In this document: in pieces, positions 18,781 through 29,058 of the stretch
Position numbering within the stretch: the stretch's first letter is position 1
Layout of the letters: every line of letters starts with the position of its first letter
Assembly (NCBI RefSeq): GCF_900635455.1
Contig: NZ_LR134116.1
Location: 4,526,001 to 4,590,000 of the forward strand
Length of the DNA: 64,000 nt
Reading direction: 5' to 3'
Source of the DNA: Yersinia intermedia
Lineage (GTDB): Bacteria > Pseudomonadota > Gammaproteobacteria > Enterobacterales > Enterobacteriaceae
The notes under the pieces: generated by a model
What the model saw: the letters and a program-made list of their open reading frames with translations, nothing else
Database searches by the model: none
Told to the model about the DNA's origin: nothing
Made by a program: the position numbers and the translations under genes

Positions 18781-18809
18781 ATAAAGGGTGCATTTATTGC
18801 ACCCTTTAT
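18781..18809 (+). terminator. bcsEFG terminator
   Basis: A perfect 12-bp stem (ATAAAGGGTGCA / TGCACCCTTTAT) with a five-base loop lies 30 bases after bcsG. The A/T ends of the stem give an intrinsic-terminator form, although the U run is short. Confidence 0.8.
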
Positions 18810-19060
18810 CATTCATATCCAAACAGGAAATGTTTACAATGGTAGGATTGCATTGCCCAATTTAACTAAAAAAATGTGATCTATATCATTTTAAGGTAAT
18901 GTCAGCCTCGGCCTAAATAACCGTAGCACTCAGTTATTAACTCATCCCCAGCAATATTTAATTGTCCCGTAATTATTTATTTACAAGATAACGATCACAT
19001 TTACAGCAATTACTTTTCAAATAACGTTATAAATAGTCCGTGGAAATCTATTTTTAGTTA
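18810..19060. other. Intergenic stretch between bcsG and dppF, no gene seen
   Basis: This is AT-rich DNA between the convergent bcsEFG and dpp operons. I find no open frame with a start signal and no clear repeat. Confidence 0.5.
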
Positions 19061-19088
19061 TAAAAAAACGCCGAATTATCGGCGTTGT
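19061..19088 (-). terminator. dpp operon terminator
   Basis: On the minus strand the sequence AACGCCGA, a four-base loop and TCGGCGTT are followed by seven T residues. This is a classic intrinsic terminator about 65 bases beyond the dppF stop. Confidence 0.9.
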
Positions 19089-19151
19089 TATAATTGATAT
19101 CATCTTCATTAGGTTTGGCCCCAACCAACAGCGCTGAAGCCTTAACCTGTA

Positions 19152-20174
19152 TTAACTGGCTTTTTCAGCTTCATCCTGATCAACCGCAAAACAGGCGACC
19201 ATTTGATCACCGTATTGCTTCAGTTGTGGCTGCAACTGGGTACAAGTCCCAAATGCCCGACGGCAACGAGCATTGAACGCGCAACCCGGTGGCGGGCTCA
19301 TGGGGCTAGGTAACTCGCCCGTTAGCTTAATTCGCTCACGGCGCATATCAGGGTTCAACCGAGGGGTAGCAGATAGCAACGCCTGCGTATAAGGGTGGCG
19401 GGGATTATTAAAAATGGCTTCTTTACTGCCTTTCTCAACACAGCGCCCCAAATACATCACCATCACTTCATCAGCAATGTGCTCAACCACTGACAAATCA
19501 TGGGAAATAAAGACATACGACAGCCCCAGTTCCTGCTGCAAATCCATCATCAGGTTCAATACCTGCGCCCGCACTGACACATCCAGTGCAGAAACCGGCT
19601 CATCGGCAATCACTACATCGGGATTCAACATCAGCCCACGGGCAATGGCGATACGCTGGCGCTGACCACCAGAGAACATATGAGGATAACGGTCATAATG
19701 CTCGGTTTTTAGGCCGACCTTCGCCATCATCGCCAATGTTTTCTCACGCCGCTCTTTGCTGTTGAGCTTAGTATTGATTTGCAGCGGCTCCTCCAGAATC
19801 TGCCCCACTTTCTTACGTGGATTCAGCGAACCATAAGGGTTCTGGAACACAATCTGGATCTTCTGACGCCGCAGTTTTTCCGCACTTTCATCCGGCTTAA
19901 GCAAATCCTGGCCCTGGTAGTAAAGCTCACCGCCAGTTGGGATCTCTATCATGGTCAGCAAGCGGCCCAGTGTGGATTTACCACAACCAGACTCCCCAAC
20001 TACCGCCAATGTTTTGCCCCGCTCCAAGGTGAACGAAACCCCATCCAGTGCTTTAACCAGACGCTCTGGCGCAAATAAACCTTTTTTGACCGGATAGTAT
20101 TTTTTCAGGTCGATAGCCTGTAATAGCGGCTTGGATATCTGTGATTCTTTTTTCATATCAGTTGGTTGGCTCAT
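19152..20174 (-). CDS. dppF: Dipeptide ABC transporter ATP-binding protein DppF
   Basis: DppF (340 residues) is one of two ATPases that power dipeptide and heme-precursor uptake. Walker A is 'GESGCGKST' near residue 59. Also present are '[16 protein letters not shown]', Walker B '[12 protein letters not shown]' and the C-terminal Opp/Dpp extension with cysteines ('[18 protein letters not shown]') that form an iron-sulfur site in this group. It overlaps dppD by four bases (ATGA) and is the last gene of the operon. Confidence 0.95.
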   Translation of the reverse strand: MSQPTDMKKESQISKPLLQAIDLKKYYPVKKGLFAPERLVKALDGVSFTLERGKTLAVVGESGCGKSTLGRLLTMIEIPTGGELYYQGQDLLKPDESAEKLRRQKIQIVFQNPYGSLNPRKKVGQILEEPLQINTKLNSKERREKTLAMMAKVGLKTEHYDRYPHMFSGGQRQRIAIARGLMLNPDVVIADEPVSALDVSVRAQVLNLMMDLQQELGLSYVFISHDLSVVEHIADEVMVMYLGRCVEKGSKEAIFNNPRHPYTQALLSATPRLNPDMRRERIKLTGELPSPMSPPPGCAFNARCRRAFGTCTQLQPQLKQYGDQMVACFAVDQDEAEKAS

Positions 20175-21151
20175 AAGGTCGGCCTCCCCGCATCATCGAG
20201 CGGTGTATGACATTTAACCTGACGCCCCGCTGGCCCCAGCAGTTCTGGTTCTTCGCGGCGGCAGCGATCATTGGCATACGGGCAACGTGGGTTCAGCAGG
20301 CACCCGTCAGGGCGGTCATACTTACCTGGTACTACACCCGGTAATGACGCCAGCCGCGCTTTATCCTGCGCAAACTCAGGCAGTGCACGCAGCAATGCCT
20401 GCGTATACGGATGACGCGGTGCACGGAAGATTTCCGAGGCTTTACCGGTTTCCACTACCTGACCGGCATACATCACAATAATATGATGAGCGGCCTCGGC
20501 CACCAGTGCCAGATCATGGGTTATCAACAACAGCGCCATATTTTCACGCTGCTGTAACTCCAGCAGCAATTCAATGATCTGGGCCTGAATGGTCACATCC
20601 AGTGCGGTAGTAGGCTCATCGGCAATCAGCAGTTTAGGCCGACAGGCAATGGCCATGGCGATCATCACGCGCTGGCTCATCCCACCGGAAAGCTGATGCG
20701 GATACACATCCAGCCGTGAAGCGGGATCAGGAATGCCCACCAGAGTCAGCAAATCTACCGCCCGCTGATGGCGGGTTTTACGGTTGCCACCCTGATGCAC
20801 CTTCAGCGCTTCCATAATCTGAAAACCGACGGTATAGCACGGGTTCAAACTGGTCATCGGGTCTTGGAAGATCATTGCCACTTCCGAACCCACTAACTGA
20901 CGCCGTTCTTTCTCAGAAATCTTGGTCAGGTCACGGCCATTAAATTCCAGCTTGTCAGCCATCACTTTGCCGGGGTAATCAATCAGCCCCATAATCGCCA
21001 GTGAACTGACCGACTTACCGGAACCGGATTCACCCACAATCCCTACCACCTGCCCTTGCTCAATGCTGTAGCTAATACGGTCTACGGCCTTGAACGGCGC
21101 ACCTTCGTCACCGAAGTGCACCGACAATTTATCTACATTTAAAAGTGCCAT
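20171..21151 (-). CDS. dppD: Dipeptide ABC transporter ATP-binding protein DppD
   Basis: DppD (326 residues) is the partner ATPase of DppF. It has Walker A 'GESGSGKS' near residue 39, signature '[18 protein letters not shown]', Walker B '[13 protein letters not shown]', and the Cys-containing tail '[15 protein letters not shown]'. It starts 15 bases after dppC and overlaps dppF, consistent with one dppBCDF transcript. Confidence 0.95.
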   Translation of the reverse strand: MALLNVDKLSVHFGDEGAPFKAVDRISYSIEQGQVVGIVGESGSGKSVSSLAIMGLIDYPGKVMADKLEFNGRDLTKISEKERRQLVGSEVAMIFQDPMTSLNPCYTVGFQIMEALKVHQGGNRKTRHQRAVDLLTLVGIPDPASRLDVYPHQLSGGMSQRVMIAMAIACRPKLLIADEPTTALDVTIQAQIIELLLELQQRENMALLLITHDLALVAEAAHHIIVMYAGQVVETGKASEIFRAPRHPYTQALLRALPEFAQDKARLASLPGVVPGKYDRPDGCLLNPRCPYANDRCRREEPELLGPAGRQVKCHTPLDDAGRPTL

Positions 21152-21166
21152 CTCTCTCTACCTCTG

Positions 21167-22069
21167 TTACTGCTTGAGTTTGGGGTCGAGAGCATCACGC
21201 AGGCCGTCCCCCATCAGGTTAAACGCCAGAACCGTCAGCAAGATCGCCACACCGGGGAAGGTCACGACCCACCAGGCGCTTTGGGCGAACTGCAACACGT
21301 CAGAGAGCATGGTGCCCCATTCCGGTGTTGGCGGCTGCGCACCCATGCCGAGAAAGCCGAGAGCCGCCATATCCAGAATGGCGTTAGAGAAGCCGAGAGA
21401 AGCCTGCACGATTAACGGCGCAAGGCAGTTTGGCAGGATATTGATAAACATCTGGCGCATCGCACCCGCCCCAGCCACTCTTGAGGCTGTTACGTAGTCG
21501 CGGTTAACTTCAACCAGCACTGCGGCACGGGTTAAACGGACATAATGCGGTAAGGCCACAAAGGTGAGTGCCAATGAGGCGTTAACAATGGAAGGCCCGA
21601 ATACCGCCACCAGCACTAATGCCAGTAACAGGCTTGGCAGTGCCAGCATGATATCGACAACACGCATGATGATGGCATCAACGATACCGCCAAAATAACC
21701 GGCCAATAAACCGAAAATCACGCCCATCACCAGTGACAGCACCACCACCAGGCAACCCACCAGCAACGAGAGGCGAGCACCGTACATCAGGCGAGATAAG
21801 ACATCACGACCCACATCATCGGTACCCAGCAGGAATTTCCAACTGCCCCCCTCTTCCCAGACCGGCGGTTTCAGTAACGCATCACGAAATTGCTCTGCCG
21901 GGCCGTGCGGGGCAAGCCAGGTAGCACCGGCGGCAATCACTAGCATGATAATAATGTAGAACAGGCCGATAACAGCCCCTTTATTGCGCTTGAAATAGTG
22001 CCAAAACTCCTGCAATGGAGTCATCGGCTTCGGCGCACTTTTTACTGTAGACTCAGTAAGTTGAGACAT
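21167..22069 (-). CDS. dppC: Dipeptide ABC transporter permease DppC
   Basis: DppC (300 residues) is an inner-membrane permease with an N-terminal helix near residues 33-53 and the BPD-transport domain after that. 'LLGTDDVGRDVLSRLMYGARLSL' is the classic DppC/OppC segment, and the EAA loop is seen as 'AARVAGAGAMRQMFINILPN'-like sequence ('TASRVAGAGAMRQMFINILP'). It pairs with DppB and lies ten bases after it. Confidence 0.94.
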   Translation of the reverse strand: MSQLTESTVKSAPKPMTPLQEFWHYFKRNKGAVIGLFYIIIMLVIAAGATWLAPHGPAEQFRDALLKPPVWEEGGSWKFLLGTDDVGRDVLSRLMYGARLSLLVGCLVVVLSLVMGVIFGLLAGYFGGIVDAIIMRVVDIMLALPSLLLALVLVAVFGPSIVNASLALTFVALPHYVRLTRAAVLVEVNRDYVTASRVAGAGAMRQMFINILPNCLAPLIVQASLGFSNAILDMAALGFLGMGAQPPTPEWGTMLSDVLQFAQSAWWVVTFPGVAILLTVLAFNLMGDGLRDALDPKLKQ

Positions 22070-22079
22070 TCTGCGCCCC

Positions 22080-23099
22080 TTATTTCTTGTGACGAATACG
22101 CGGGTTAACTACGCCATAGAGCACATCTACCAGCAAGTTAACTAAAATAATCATGATTGCGACCAGCAACACGCCCCCCTGTACCACGGGGTAATCACGG
22201 CGTTGCAAGGCATCCATCAGCCAGCGCCCTAACCCCGGCCAGGAGAAGATGGTTTCGGTCAGAATTGCACCAGCCAGCATGGTACCAACCTGTAAACCAA
22301 TCACGGTAACCACCGGCAGCAAGGCATTACGCAGTGCATGGACCACAATCACCCGCATGCGGCTCAGGCCTTTCGCCCGCGCAGTACGGATATAATCTTC
22401 ACCCAAGACTTCCAGCATTGAGGAGCGAGTCATACGCACGATAACGGCAAGAGGGATAGTCCCTAAAACGATGGCAGGCAAAATCATATGCATCACCGCG
22501 TCTTTGAAATCACCCGGTTCACCCCAAACAAAGGTGTCAATCAGCATAAAACCGGTCAACGGCAGGCTGTCATCAAGGAACACCGTATCACTGACGCGCC
22601 CGGATACCGGGGTCAGGTTCCATTGGACCGAGACCAACATAATCAGCATGATGCCCCACCAGAAGATAGGCATCGAATAGCCGGTAAGGGAGATCCCAAC
22701 AGCGGTGTGATCGAATATTGAACCGCGTTTAACTGCCGCCAGCACCCCCACCGGAATACCCACCGCGATAGCAAATAGCATCGCGCAGATCCCCAGTTCC
22801 AGTGTCGCTTTAAAGCGTGGGACGAACTCTTCCCAGACAGCAATACGGCTTTTCAGCGAGATGCCGAGGTCGCCATGTAATACGCCATTCACATAATGGA
22901 AGTATTGTTGATAGAGAGGCTTGTCCAGCCCCATTTCCGCCATGATTTGAGCATGGCGCTCGGTGGAGATACCGCGTTCCCCAGCCATGATGGTCACCGG
23001 GTCACCCGGGATCATATGGACAAAAGCAAAGGTCAGCAAAGTAATGCCGATAAACGTTGGGATAACTAACCCCAAACGTCGGAGTATGAACTGCAACAT
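22080..23099 (-). CDS. dppB: Dipeptide ABC transporter permease DppB
   Basis: DppB forms the second membrane channel subunit. I place the start at 23099 ('MLQFILRRLGLVIPTFIGIT'), giving 339 residues, the same as E. coli DppB. A longer frame to 23165 adds 22 residues without family support. It has six transmembrane helices, with the EAA motif in 'YIRTARAKGLSRMRVIVVHA'. A 430-base gap with a repeat element and a hairpin separates it from dppA, as is usual in this operon. Confidence 0.95.
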   Translation of the reverse strand: MLQFILRRLGLVIPTFIGITLLTFAFVHMIPGDPVTIMAGERGISTERHAQIMAEMGLDKPLYQQYFHYVNGVLHGDLGISLKSRIAVWEEFVPRFKATLELGICAMLFAIAVGIPVGVLAAVKRGSIFDHTAVGISLTGYSMPIFWWGIMLIMLVSVQWNLTPVSGRVSDTVFLDDSLPLTGFMLIDTFVWGEPGDFKDAVMHMILPAIVLGTIPLAVIVRMTRSSMLEVLGEDYIRTARAKGLSRMRVIVVHALRNALLPVVTVIGLQVGTMLAGAILTETIFSWPGLGRWLMDALQRRDYPVVQGGVLLVAIMIILVNLLVDVLYGVVNPRIRHKK

Positions 23100-23342
23100 A
23101 TCCCGAACTCTCTGTGTAGAATGCCGGGCTGCTCGTGGGCAACCAGGCTTATTAAACCGTCCCAATCAGCTATTTTACGGGGCATGTTGAGACAGGGCAG
23201 TGCTCATCACTGTTACGTAGCCATGATTTACAAGGTCATGGTGTCCGCTCCAGTGCTTGCGCGCTGTCCATGCTCAAAATTCCTGCGACAATGACACTTA
23301 TTGGGAGAGGTTATATGGCTCACATCTGTATCTGTTTTAACC

Positions 23343-23468
23343 TATACCCTTCATACTTCAAACTGCATGTGCGTTGGCTACACTCAATCACCCGAATCAC
23401 TTACTTCAGTAAGCTCATCGGGACTCATTCGCTTGCCGCCTTCCTGCAATTCGAATTATTTTGGGTAT
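23343..23468. repeat. 126-bp MITE-like element between dppA and dppB
   Basis: The element starts TATACCCTTCATACTTC and ends CGAATTATTTTGGGTAT. These form imperfect terminal inverted repeats (ATACCC...TTCAAACTGCA against TGCAATTCGAA...GGGTAT). It is non-coding. Elements of this appearance recur in Yersinia and related genera; I am not sure of the family name. It sits inside the dpp transcript and would fold in the RNA between dppA and dppB. Confidence 0.75.
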
Positions 23469-23473
23469 CAATA

Positions 23474-23513
23474 AGAAACCGGCGAACATGCTTTTACACA
23501 TACTCACCGGTCT
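23474..23513 (-). terminator. dppA-dppB intercistronic hairpin
   Basis: On the minus strand a stem of about ten pairs (GACCGGTGAG with TTCGCCGGTTT, two or three wobble pairs) starts about 16 bases after the dppA stop. It probably acts as a partial terminator or mRNA stabiliser, so that the binding protein is made in excess over the membrane parts. Confidence 0.5.
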
Positions 23514-23528
23514 TATGCACGGTTAAAA

Positions 23529-25136
23529 TTAATCCAGTGACACGTTCTCGAAATGGTGTTTACCCAACGGATCGACAACATAACCTTTCACTTCTTTACG
23601 CACTGGCTCATACACGGTTGAGTGAGCAACGATCAGCGCCGGAGCTTGATCATGCATAACAACCTGAGCTTGTTTGTAAAGTGCGACACGTTTGTCATGA
23701 TCAGATTCAGCACGAGCAGGCTGAATCACGTCTTCAAACGGCTTATAACACCATTTGGAGTAGTTGGAACCTTGCTTGGCCGCATCACAGCTAAACAGAG
23801 TGGCGAAGAAGTTGTCTGGGTCCCCATTGTCCCCGGTCCAACCCATCATCACTGTTTCATGCTCGCCGTCTTTAGCACGCTTGAGGTATTCGCCCCACTC
23901 GTAAGTCACTATCTTGGCTTTCACACCAATTTTCGCCCAGTCAGACTGGATCATTTCAGCCATACGACGGGCATTCGGGTTGTACGGACGCTGAACTGGC
24001 ATTGCCCACAGATCGATAGCGAAACCGTCTGGCAGGCCCGCTTCTTTCAACAGCTCTTTCGCTTTAGCCGGATCGTAAGCGTAATCTTTCACGTCGTTGT
24101 TGTAGCCCCACATAGTTGGTGGGATCAGGTTCTTAGCAGCTTGGCCAGCGCCCTGATAAACCGCATCGATAATCGCTTCTTTGTTAACCGCCATGGTCAA
24201 CGCCTGACGAACCTTCACGTTATCCAATGGTTTTTTCTCAACGTTGAAGGAGAGGTAACCGACGTTCAAGCCCGGTTGCTCCATCAGGTTGATGGTTTTG
24301 TCTTCTTTCATGCGAGCAATGTCAGCCGGGTTCGGGTAAGGCATAACCTGACATTCATTTTTCTGCAATTTAGCGTAACGGACTGACGCATCTGGCGTAA
24401 TAGAGAACACCAGGCGATCAATTTTCGGCTTGGTGCCCCAGTAACCGTCAAAGGCTTTGTACAGAATACGGGAGTCTTTTTGGTATTGTTGCAACTGGAA
24501 TGGGCCGGTACCGATTGGGTTCAAATCGACTTTTTCCGGGGTGCCCGCTTTCAGCATCTTGTCGGCATATTCAGCAGACAGGATAGAGGCAAAGTCCATC
24601 GCCAAATCGGCCAGGAATGGCGATTCAGGACGCGCCAATTCGAAGCGCACGGTGTTGTCGTCAACTTTAACCACATTGGTGATCAAATCACCCATCCCCA
24701 TACCCTGGAAGTATTCATAGCTGCCGCCAGACACTTTATGGTACGGATGTTTGTCATCTTTCTGACGCATGAAGGAGTAGATCACATCGTCAGCATTGAG
24801 ATCGCGGGTCGGTTTGAAGTCTTTATTATCTTGCCACTTCACGCCTTTACGCAGATGGAAAGTATAGCTTTTACCATCTGGGCTAACTTCCCACTTTTCA
24901 GCCAGACCCGGTTCAATTTCGGTAGTACCGAGTTTGAATTCAACCAGACGGTTATAGATGGGCACTGAGCTGGCGTCATACGTTGTGCCAGAGGTAAAGA
25001 GCTGCGGGTTGAAACCCTCAGGTGAACCTTCAGAACAATAGACTAATGTTTTTGCTTGAACACTGGCCGCCACGGTCAGTGCAATCAGCCCAATACCGAA
25101 TTTCAGTATCCCTGTTTTTCCCAAGGAAATCGTCAT
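23529..25136 (-). CDS. dppA: Periplasmic dipeptide-binding protein DppA
   Basis: DppA (535 residues) binds di- and tripeptides in the periplasm and delivers them to DppBCDF. The signal peptide ends 'ASVQA' near residue 28, and mature 'KTLVYCSEGSPEGFNPQLF' is the SBP-family-5 start. Further family segments are 'GLAEKWEVSPDGKSYTFHLR' and 'VNKEAIIDAVYQGAGQ'. It is the promoter-proximal gene of dppABCDF. The 5' leader has a CA-rich stretch that could bind GcvB RNA. Confidence 0.96.
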   Translation of the reverse strand: MTISLGKTGILKFGIGLIALTVAASVQAKTLVYCSEGSPEGFNPQLFTSGTTYDASSVPIYNRLVEFKLGTTEIEPGLAEKWEVSPDGKSYTFHLRKGVKWQDNKDFKPTRDLNADDVIYSFMRQKDDKHPYHKVSGGSYEYFQGMGMGDLITNVVKVDDNTVRFELARPESPFLADLAMDFASILSAEYADKMLKAGTPEKVDLNPIGTGPFQLQQYQKDSRILYKAFDGYWGTKPKIDRLVFSITPDASVRYAKLQKNECQVMPYPNPADIARMKEDKTINLMEQPGLNVGYLSFNVEKKPLDNVKVRQALTMAVNKEAIIDAVYQGAGQAAKNLIPPTMWGYNNDVKDYAYDPAKAKELLKEAGLPDGFAIDLWAMPVQRPYNPNARRMAEMIQSDWAKIGVKAKIVTYEWGEYLKRAKDGEHETVMMGWTGDNGDPDNFFATLFSCDAAKQGSNYSKWCYKPFEDVIQPARAESDHDKRVALYKQAQVVMHDQAPALIVAHSTVYEPVRKEVKGYVVDPLGKHHFENVSLD

Positions 25137-25154
25137 CGCTTGTGCTCCATTATG

Positions 25155-25173
25155 GTGATGTGTGTTGTGTGTA
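25155..25173 (-). promoter_or_regulatory. CA-rich leader of dppA, candidate GcvB sRNA target
   Basis: On the minus strand the bases just before the dppA ribosome binding site read ACACACAACACACATCACC. The G/U-rich R1 region of GcvB is known to pair with such CA-rich leaders in dppA and oppA of enteric bacteria. The site is seen; the pairing is inferred. Confidence 0.5.
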
Positions 25174-25180
25174 CGGCCAG

Positions 25181-25870
25181 CCCCTATAATTTTTTCGTCC
25201 GTGGACTGTACCGTTTTGGCTCATTAGCCACAGGGATGCGGGACTGAGATGTCGGATAAAAGCTATCACGACGGCAATTTTGAATGCATTAAATCACCCA
25301 AACTGCTCTCGATGACTCCCCCTGAGGGTACCAATTTGGCAACAGTTGGTGGCAACGTCAATACGGTCTGAAAGGATTTATCAAGACAATGAGAAACAGC
25401 ATGCAAACATAAAAAAAACTTCTCATTAACATTATTAGCATGAAAAATTATGCTAGCGACAATATGCCAGCGATATTGACTGGCTAAATAGAATAAAGCA
25501 GTCGCAACATCCAGTGACAAACGAAAAAACTTTGTTGCTAAATGATGCATATCTGGTCGGATTTTTTTGTAATATCGACAGAAAACAGAAGGAAATGCTG
25601 CCGTGACAGCCGATAAGTGACGTGTTCGTTGTCACATCCAGCCAGAATTTTAGACATCTTGCGTGTCGTTAAAAAAGCAAAATCAGCTTGCCTTCCTTCT
25701 CACCGCCCAAGAGATAGCAAGGCTTCATACGAAAGCGCACCATAATGGTGCCCCTTATGAGGGCATTGTCGCGCAACAGATATTATCGGTGACCAAATCA
25801 CGTAAATCAGGGGCAATTCAGTTGAGGGGCGAAGCGATATGGATATGCGAATTTGGCAGAAAAAACATGA
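25181..25870. other. dppA upstream region, no confident gene
   Basis: This region should carry the dppA promoter. An open frame of 74 codons on plus (GTG at 25663 to 25887) has no ribosome binding site and runs into the tRNA-Pro terminator, so I do not call it. No repeat or RNA gene was recognised between 25181 and 25870. Confidence 0.4.
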
Positions 25871-25899
25871 AAAAAAACCCTGACTGAAAAGTCAGGGTT
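25871..25899 (-). terminator. tRNA-Pro terminator
   Basis: The minus strand reads AACCCTGACT, a four-base loop, and the complementary AGTCAGGGTT, then seven T. It lies nine bases after the CCA end of the tRNA. Confidence 0.9.
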
Positions 25900-25907
25900 C
25901 TTAAATT

Positions 25908-25984
25908 TGGTCGGCGAGAGAGGATTCGAACCTCCGACCCACTGGTCCCAAACCAGTTGCGCTACCAAGCTGCGCTACTCGCCG
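25908..25984 (-). tRNA. tRNA-Pro, anticodon TGG
   Basis: This is a 77-base tRNA with encoded CCA. The acceptor stem CGGCGAG pairs with CTCGCCG. The anticodon loop is TTTGGGA with anticodon TGG in the stem ACTGG/CCAGT, and the T loop is GTTCGAATCC. In E. coli a proline tRNA also lies beside dppA. Confidence 0.97.
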
Positions 25985-26100
25985 AATCGGGGCGCATCTT
26001 ACTGCTACGATTTTTGGCCGTCAATCACTTTTTAACAAACGTTGAGTGACTGTTGTTAAAAGCATCATCAACGGCTAAAACTAACACACTTGAGCGTAAA

Positions 26101-27432
26101 TCAGGCTTGCGCTTGCTTTAACTCTGGCGATTGCGCCCGCAGGAATGGTAGCAAGAAGAAAGCAGATAAACAGGCCGCAATGGAAATAACCACAAAGAAA
26201 CCATTCCAGTGCCAAACCTCCATCACGCGGGCAATCGGGTAACCGGATAAAGCTGCACCTAAGTAGGCGAACAACCCAACAAAGCCCGTAGCAGCTCCCG
26301 CAGCATCCTTATGTGAGCATTCAGCGGCAGCCATACCAATTAACATCTGCGGGCCGAAAATGAAGAAGCCAATGGCAAAGAAACACCCTGCCTGCAAGAT
26401 GTAACTGACACCGGGCATAATCCACAACGATGCCACCGAGAGGAAAATACCAATAGCAAATATCAAGTTCATTGGCCCACGGTTACCACGGAACCACTTA
26501 TCAGAACCCCAACCCGCCACCAGCGAACCAATAAAGCCCCCGACTTCGAACAGTGAAATCGCCGAGTTGGCCGTCATCAATGAATAACCTTTCTCTTGCG
26601 TCAAATAAAGGTTACCCCAGTCATTGATAGCAGTACGAACGATATAAACCAGTACGTAAGATACCGCCAGCAACCAGATATATTTGTTAGTTAACACATA
26701 ACGCTTCACAATCTCTTTATTTGATAGACCTTGGCCTTCAGATTCCTGAACCAATTCCATCGCGTCATTGCGCCACTTACCCACACTCGGCAGCCCCATC
26801 GTGCTCGGCTTGTCGCGCAAGCGCCAACACATCAGTAAACCGATCACTACACCGATAATACCGGGGATAATCATGCCGTAGCGCCAGCTAAAGTGCAGAG
26901 AAATAAAGCCAACCAGCAGGGGAATCAGCGCACCACCAAAGTTATGCGAAGTATTCCACATCGCCCACCAACCGCCGCGTTCTGAGCGCGAATACCAACT
27001 GGTTAGGATTTTGGAACAAGGTGGCCAACCCCAGCCTTGGAAGAAAGCATTAAGGATCCACAAAGAGCCAAACACTAACAGTGACGAGCTCATGCCAAAC
27101 AGAATATTGATAACCCCGGTCATAACCAACCCAATGCCCATAAAGTAGCGCGGGTTTGAGCGGTCACTTATCATGCCGGAGATAAATTTAGAGCACCCAT
27201 ACGTTATATAAAAGAGTGTGCCTAAAATCCCGACATCCGACATGGTCAGCCCTAAATCGCTAAGCATTGCGGGCATGATGAAGTTAAAGCTTTTACGGGT
27301 GAAATAGAATGCGGCGTAGCCGATATACATCGTCCACATTAGTTGAATACGCCAATATTTATAAGACGAATCAATTTGCGCTTGATCCGTGACTGGCGGC
27401 ACGTTATCGCGGCTTTTGAGGAAAGACCACAT
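26101..27432 (-). CDS. uhpC: Hexose-phosphate sensor/membrane regulator UhpC
   Basis: UhpC is an MFS-type membrane protein that senses external glucose-6-phosphate and controls the kinase UhpB. I start it at 27432 ('MWSFLKSRDNVPP'), giving 443 residues, near the 439 of E. coli UhpC. A longer frame to 27507 is unsupported. It has about twelve helices. UhpC-like segments include 'GYAAFYFTRKSFN', 'RGGWWAMWNTSHNFGGALIP' and 'GFFIFGPQMLIGMAAAECSH'. It follows uhpB on the same strand. In E. coli the transporter gene uhpT comes next; here tRNA-Pro comes next. Confidence 0.93.
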   Translation of the reverse strand: MWSFLKSRDNVPPVTDQAQIDSSYKYWRIQLMWTMYIGYAAFYFTRKSFNFIMPAMLSDLGLTMSDVGILGTLFYITYGCSKFISGMISDRSNPRYFMGIGLVMTGVINILFGMSSSLLVFGSLWILNAFFQGWGWPPCSKILTSWYSRSERGGWWAMWNTSHNFGGALIPLLVGFISLHFSWRYGMIIPGIIGVVIGLLMCWRLRDKPSTMGLPSVGKWRNDAMELVQESEGQGLSNKEIVKRYVLTNKYIWLLAVSYVLVYIVRTAINDWGNLYLTQEKGYSLMTANSAISLFEVGGFIGSLVAGWGSDKWFRGNRGPMNLIFAIGIFLSVASLWIMPGVSYILQAGCFFAIGFFIFGPQMLIGMAAAECSHKDAAGAATGFVGLFAYLGAALSGYPIARVMEVWHWNGFFVVISIAACLSAFFLLPFLRAQSPELKQAQA

Positions 27433-27525
27433 GTGAACCTCAGAGAATTTTACAAGTACATTCATCATGTTCCCCACGTACAGAAAATCGATGGGAAAAA
27501 CACCCACTGAAAACGAGAATATTTC

Positions 27526-29058
27526 TTAGTTTTCATTAGCAGACGAAGAAACTGTGGGCAAGGTCGCATTTAAACACGTCCCGTTATCGACACTCAGCGT
27601 AAAATCGCCCCCTAAAGCACTGACGCGCGACTGCATGCCTCTTAACCCATAACCTGGGGTTAATGTGGCTAAATCAACACCTTTTCCATTGTCGCGAATA
27701 GTCAGTGTTATCCGCTGATCATTCTGCTGTGCATCAATTTCAATCCGGCTGGCAGTACCATGACGATAGGCATTGGTCACGCCCTCCTGACAGATACGGT
27801 ATAGAGTGATTTTCAGTGTTTCATCCATATCAGTATCACTGAGTTGCCAGTTAAGCACCCCTATCACCGACTGGTCCTGCGGAATAAGCTCACGCATCAA
27901 TGCAGCAATGGCCGCCGATAAGGGCAGATTATTTAATGCCGCCGGCCACAGTTTCGCCAAAACATCATGAACACCATCGTAAACCCGCAACGCCAGCGTC
28001 TCGACCATTTCAGCACTGGTCAAAACCTGTGGTTGGGTAGTTAACCGTTTGATAATACTGGCTTGAGTTCGGATAACCGTCACAGTCTGCCCAACCTCAT
28101 CATGCAGTTCACGTGCAACATCACGGCGGGCATGTTCTTCGGCCACCACCAATGCTTTAGCCAACTCACGATTTTCATTAAGTCGTAACTGTAATTGGTA
28201 ATTTAGCTCGCGCTGGCGCTGGATCCCCGCGCCTAATAATAAGCCGGTCAAACTCTGCGCCAATAACGACAACAACACATCACGGTGTGAGTCTAATTCT
28301 GCTGGCGTATTGATCAATAACACCATGCCATTGAGCAATGTGGCGACCACCGCCCCTTGCCAACCATAGCGATAAGACATAAATACAATCGGGATTGCCA
28401 AACAGAACGGCGCAAACAGATACAAATCTGACTCGGTGACATGATGTTGCAGCCAAATGCTCAAGGCAAATAGCAGCAGATACCACAGGATATGACGCAA
28501 ACGCAGATTAATAGGTTTATGAATCAGCCCCGGTTCCAGGGGAGTCCAGATTTGACGCGCCAAATAGTGCCACAACAGCAGGCAAATCGGCGCGATGGTA
28601 AAGCCACCAACCAACCCCAATAACAGCGCCATAGCACCCTGTTCACTGTTAATTTGCCATCCTAATGCTTGTATCAATGCAGCACCAAAGATCACCACAC
28701 CTTGCATCAACGGCCATTGCCATTCACTGCCGCTTTTCTGATTACGCAACAGCCAAGGGGAAGCGATAACCGCCAATAAAGTGGTCGCTAACAGTAAGGG
28801 AATAGCAGCCCACAACAAGCTATAAGGATAGCCAAACTGATCGGTCAGCAGCCACCACAGCAGAGCATCCCCCAACAAAATGCCCGGCCAATATTGACGT
28901 GGGCTTTGCAATAAAATGCCCATCCGCAAGCCAAACGGGAATAGCAGTAGTGCCTGCAATGGCCGATCAACCAATTGAGTGCCAACGGACCATAAACAGA
29001 AAGCTGCAGTGATATAAATAAAGAATAGTGCCAGCAGCATAATAAAACGCTGCATCAT
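27526..29058 (-). CDS. uhpB: Sensor histidine kinase UhpB
   Basis: UhpB (510 residues) autophosphorylates and passes phosphate to UhpA when UhpC senses hexose phosphate. It has an N-terminal MASE1-like block of about eight helices to residue 290. A HisKA_3 dimerisation segment follows, with the phospho-acceptor in '[18 protein letters not shown]', and then an HATPase with '[20 protein letters not shown]'. It overlaps uhpA by four bases. Confidence 0.95.
   Translation of the reverse strand: MMQRFIMLLALFFIYITAAFCLWSVGTQLVDRPLQALLLFPFGLRMGILLQSPRQYWPGILLGDALLWWLLTDQFGYPYSLLWAAIPLLLATTLLAVIASPWLLRNQKSGSEWQWPLMQGVVIFGAALIQALGWQINSEQGAMALLLGLVGGFTIAPICLLLWHYLARQIWTPLEPGLIHKPINLRLRHILWYLLLFALSIWLQHHVTESDLYLFAPFCLAIPIVFMSYRYGWQGAVVATLLNGMVLLINTPAELDSHRDVLLSLLAQSLTGLLLGAGIQRQRELNYQLQLRLNENRELAKALVVAEEHARRDVARELHDEVGQTVTVIRTQASIIKRLTTQPQVLTSAEMVETLALRVYDGVHDVLAKLWPAALNNLPLSAAIAALMRELIPQDQSVIGVLNWQLSDTDMDETLKITLYRICQEGVTNAYRHGTASRIEIDAQQNDQRITLTIRDNGKGVDLATLTPGYGLRGMQSRVSALGGDFTLSVDNGTCLNATLPTVSSSANEN

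Noticed and set aside
23622..24386. A 254-codon open frame on plus inside dppA
   Set aside because: It is fully antisense to dppA, which is unmistakable; no ribosome binding site.
25663..25887. A 74-codon plus frame upstream of tRNA-Pro
   Set aside because: GTG start without a ribosome binding site, no recognisable family, and it runs into the tRNA terminator.
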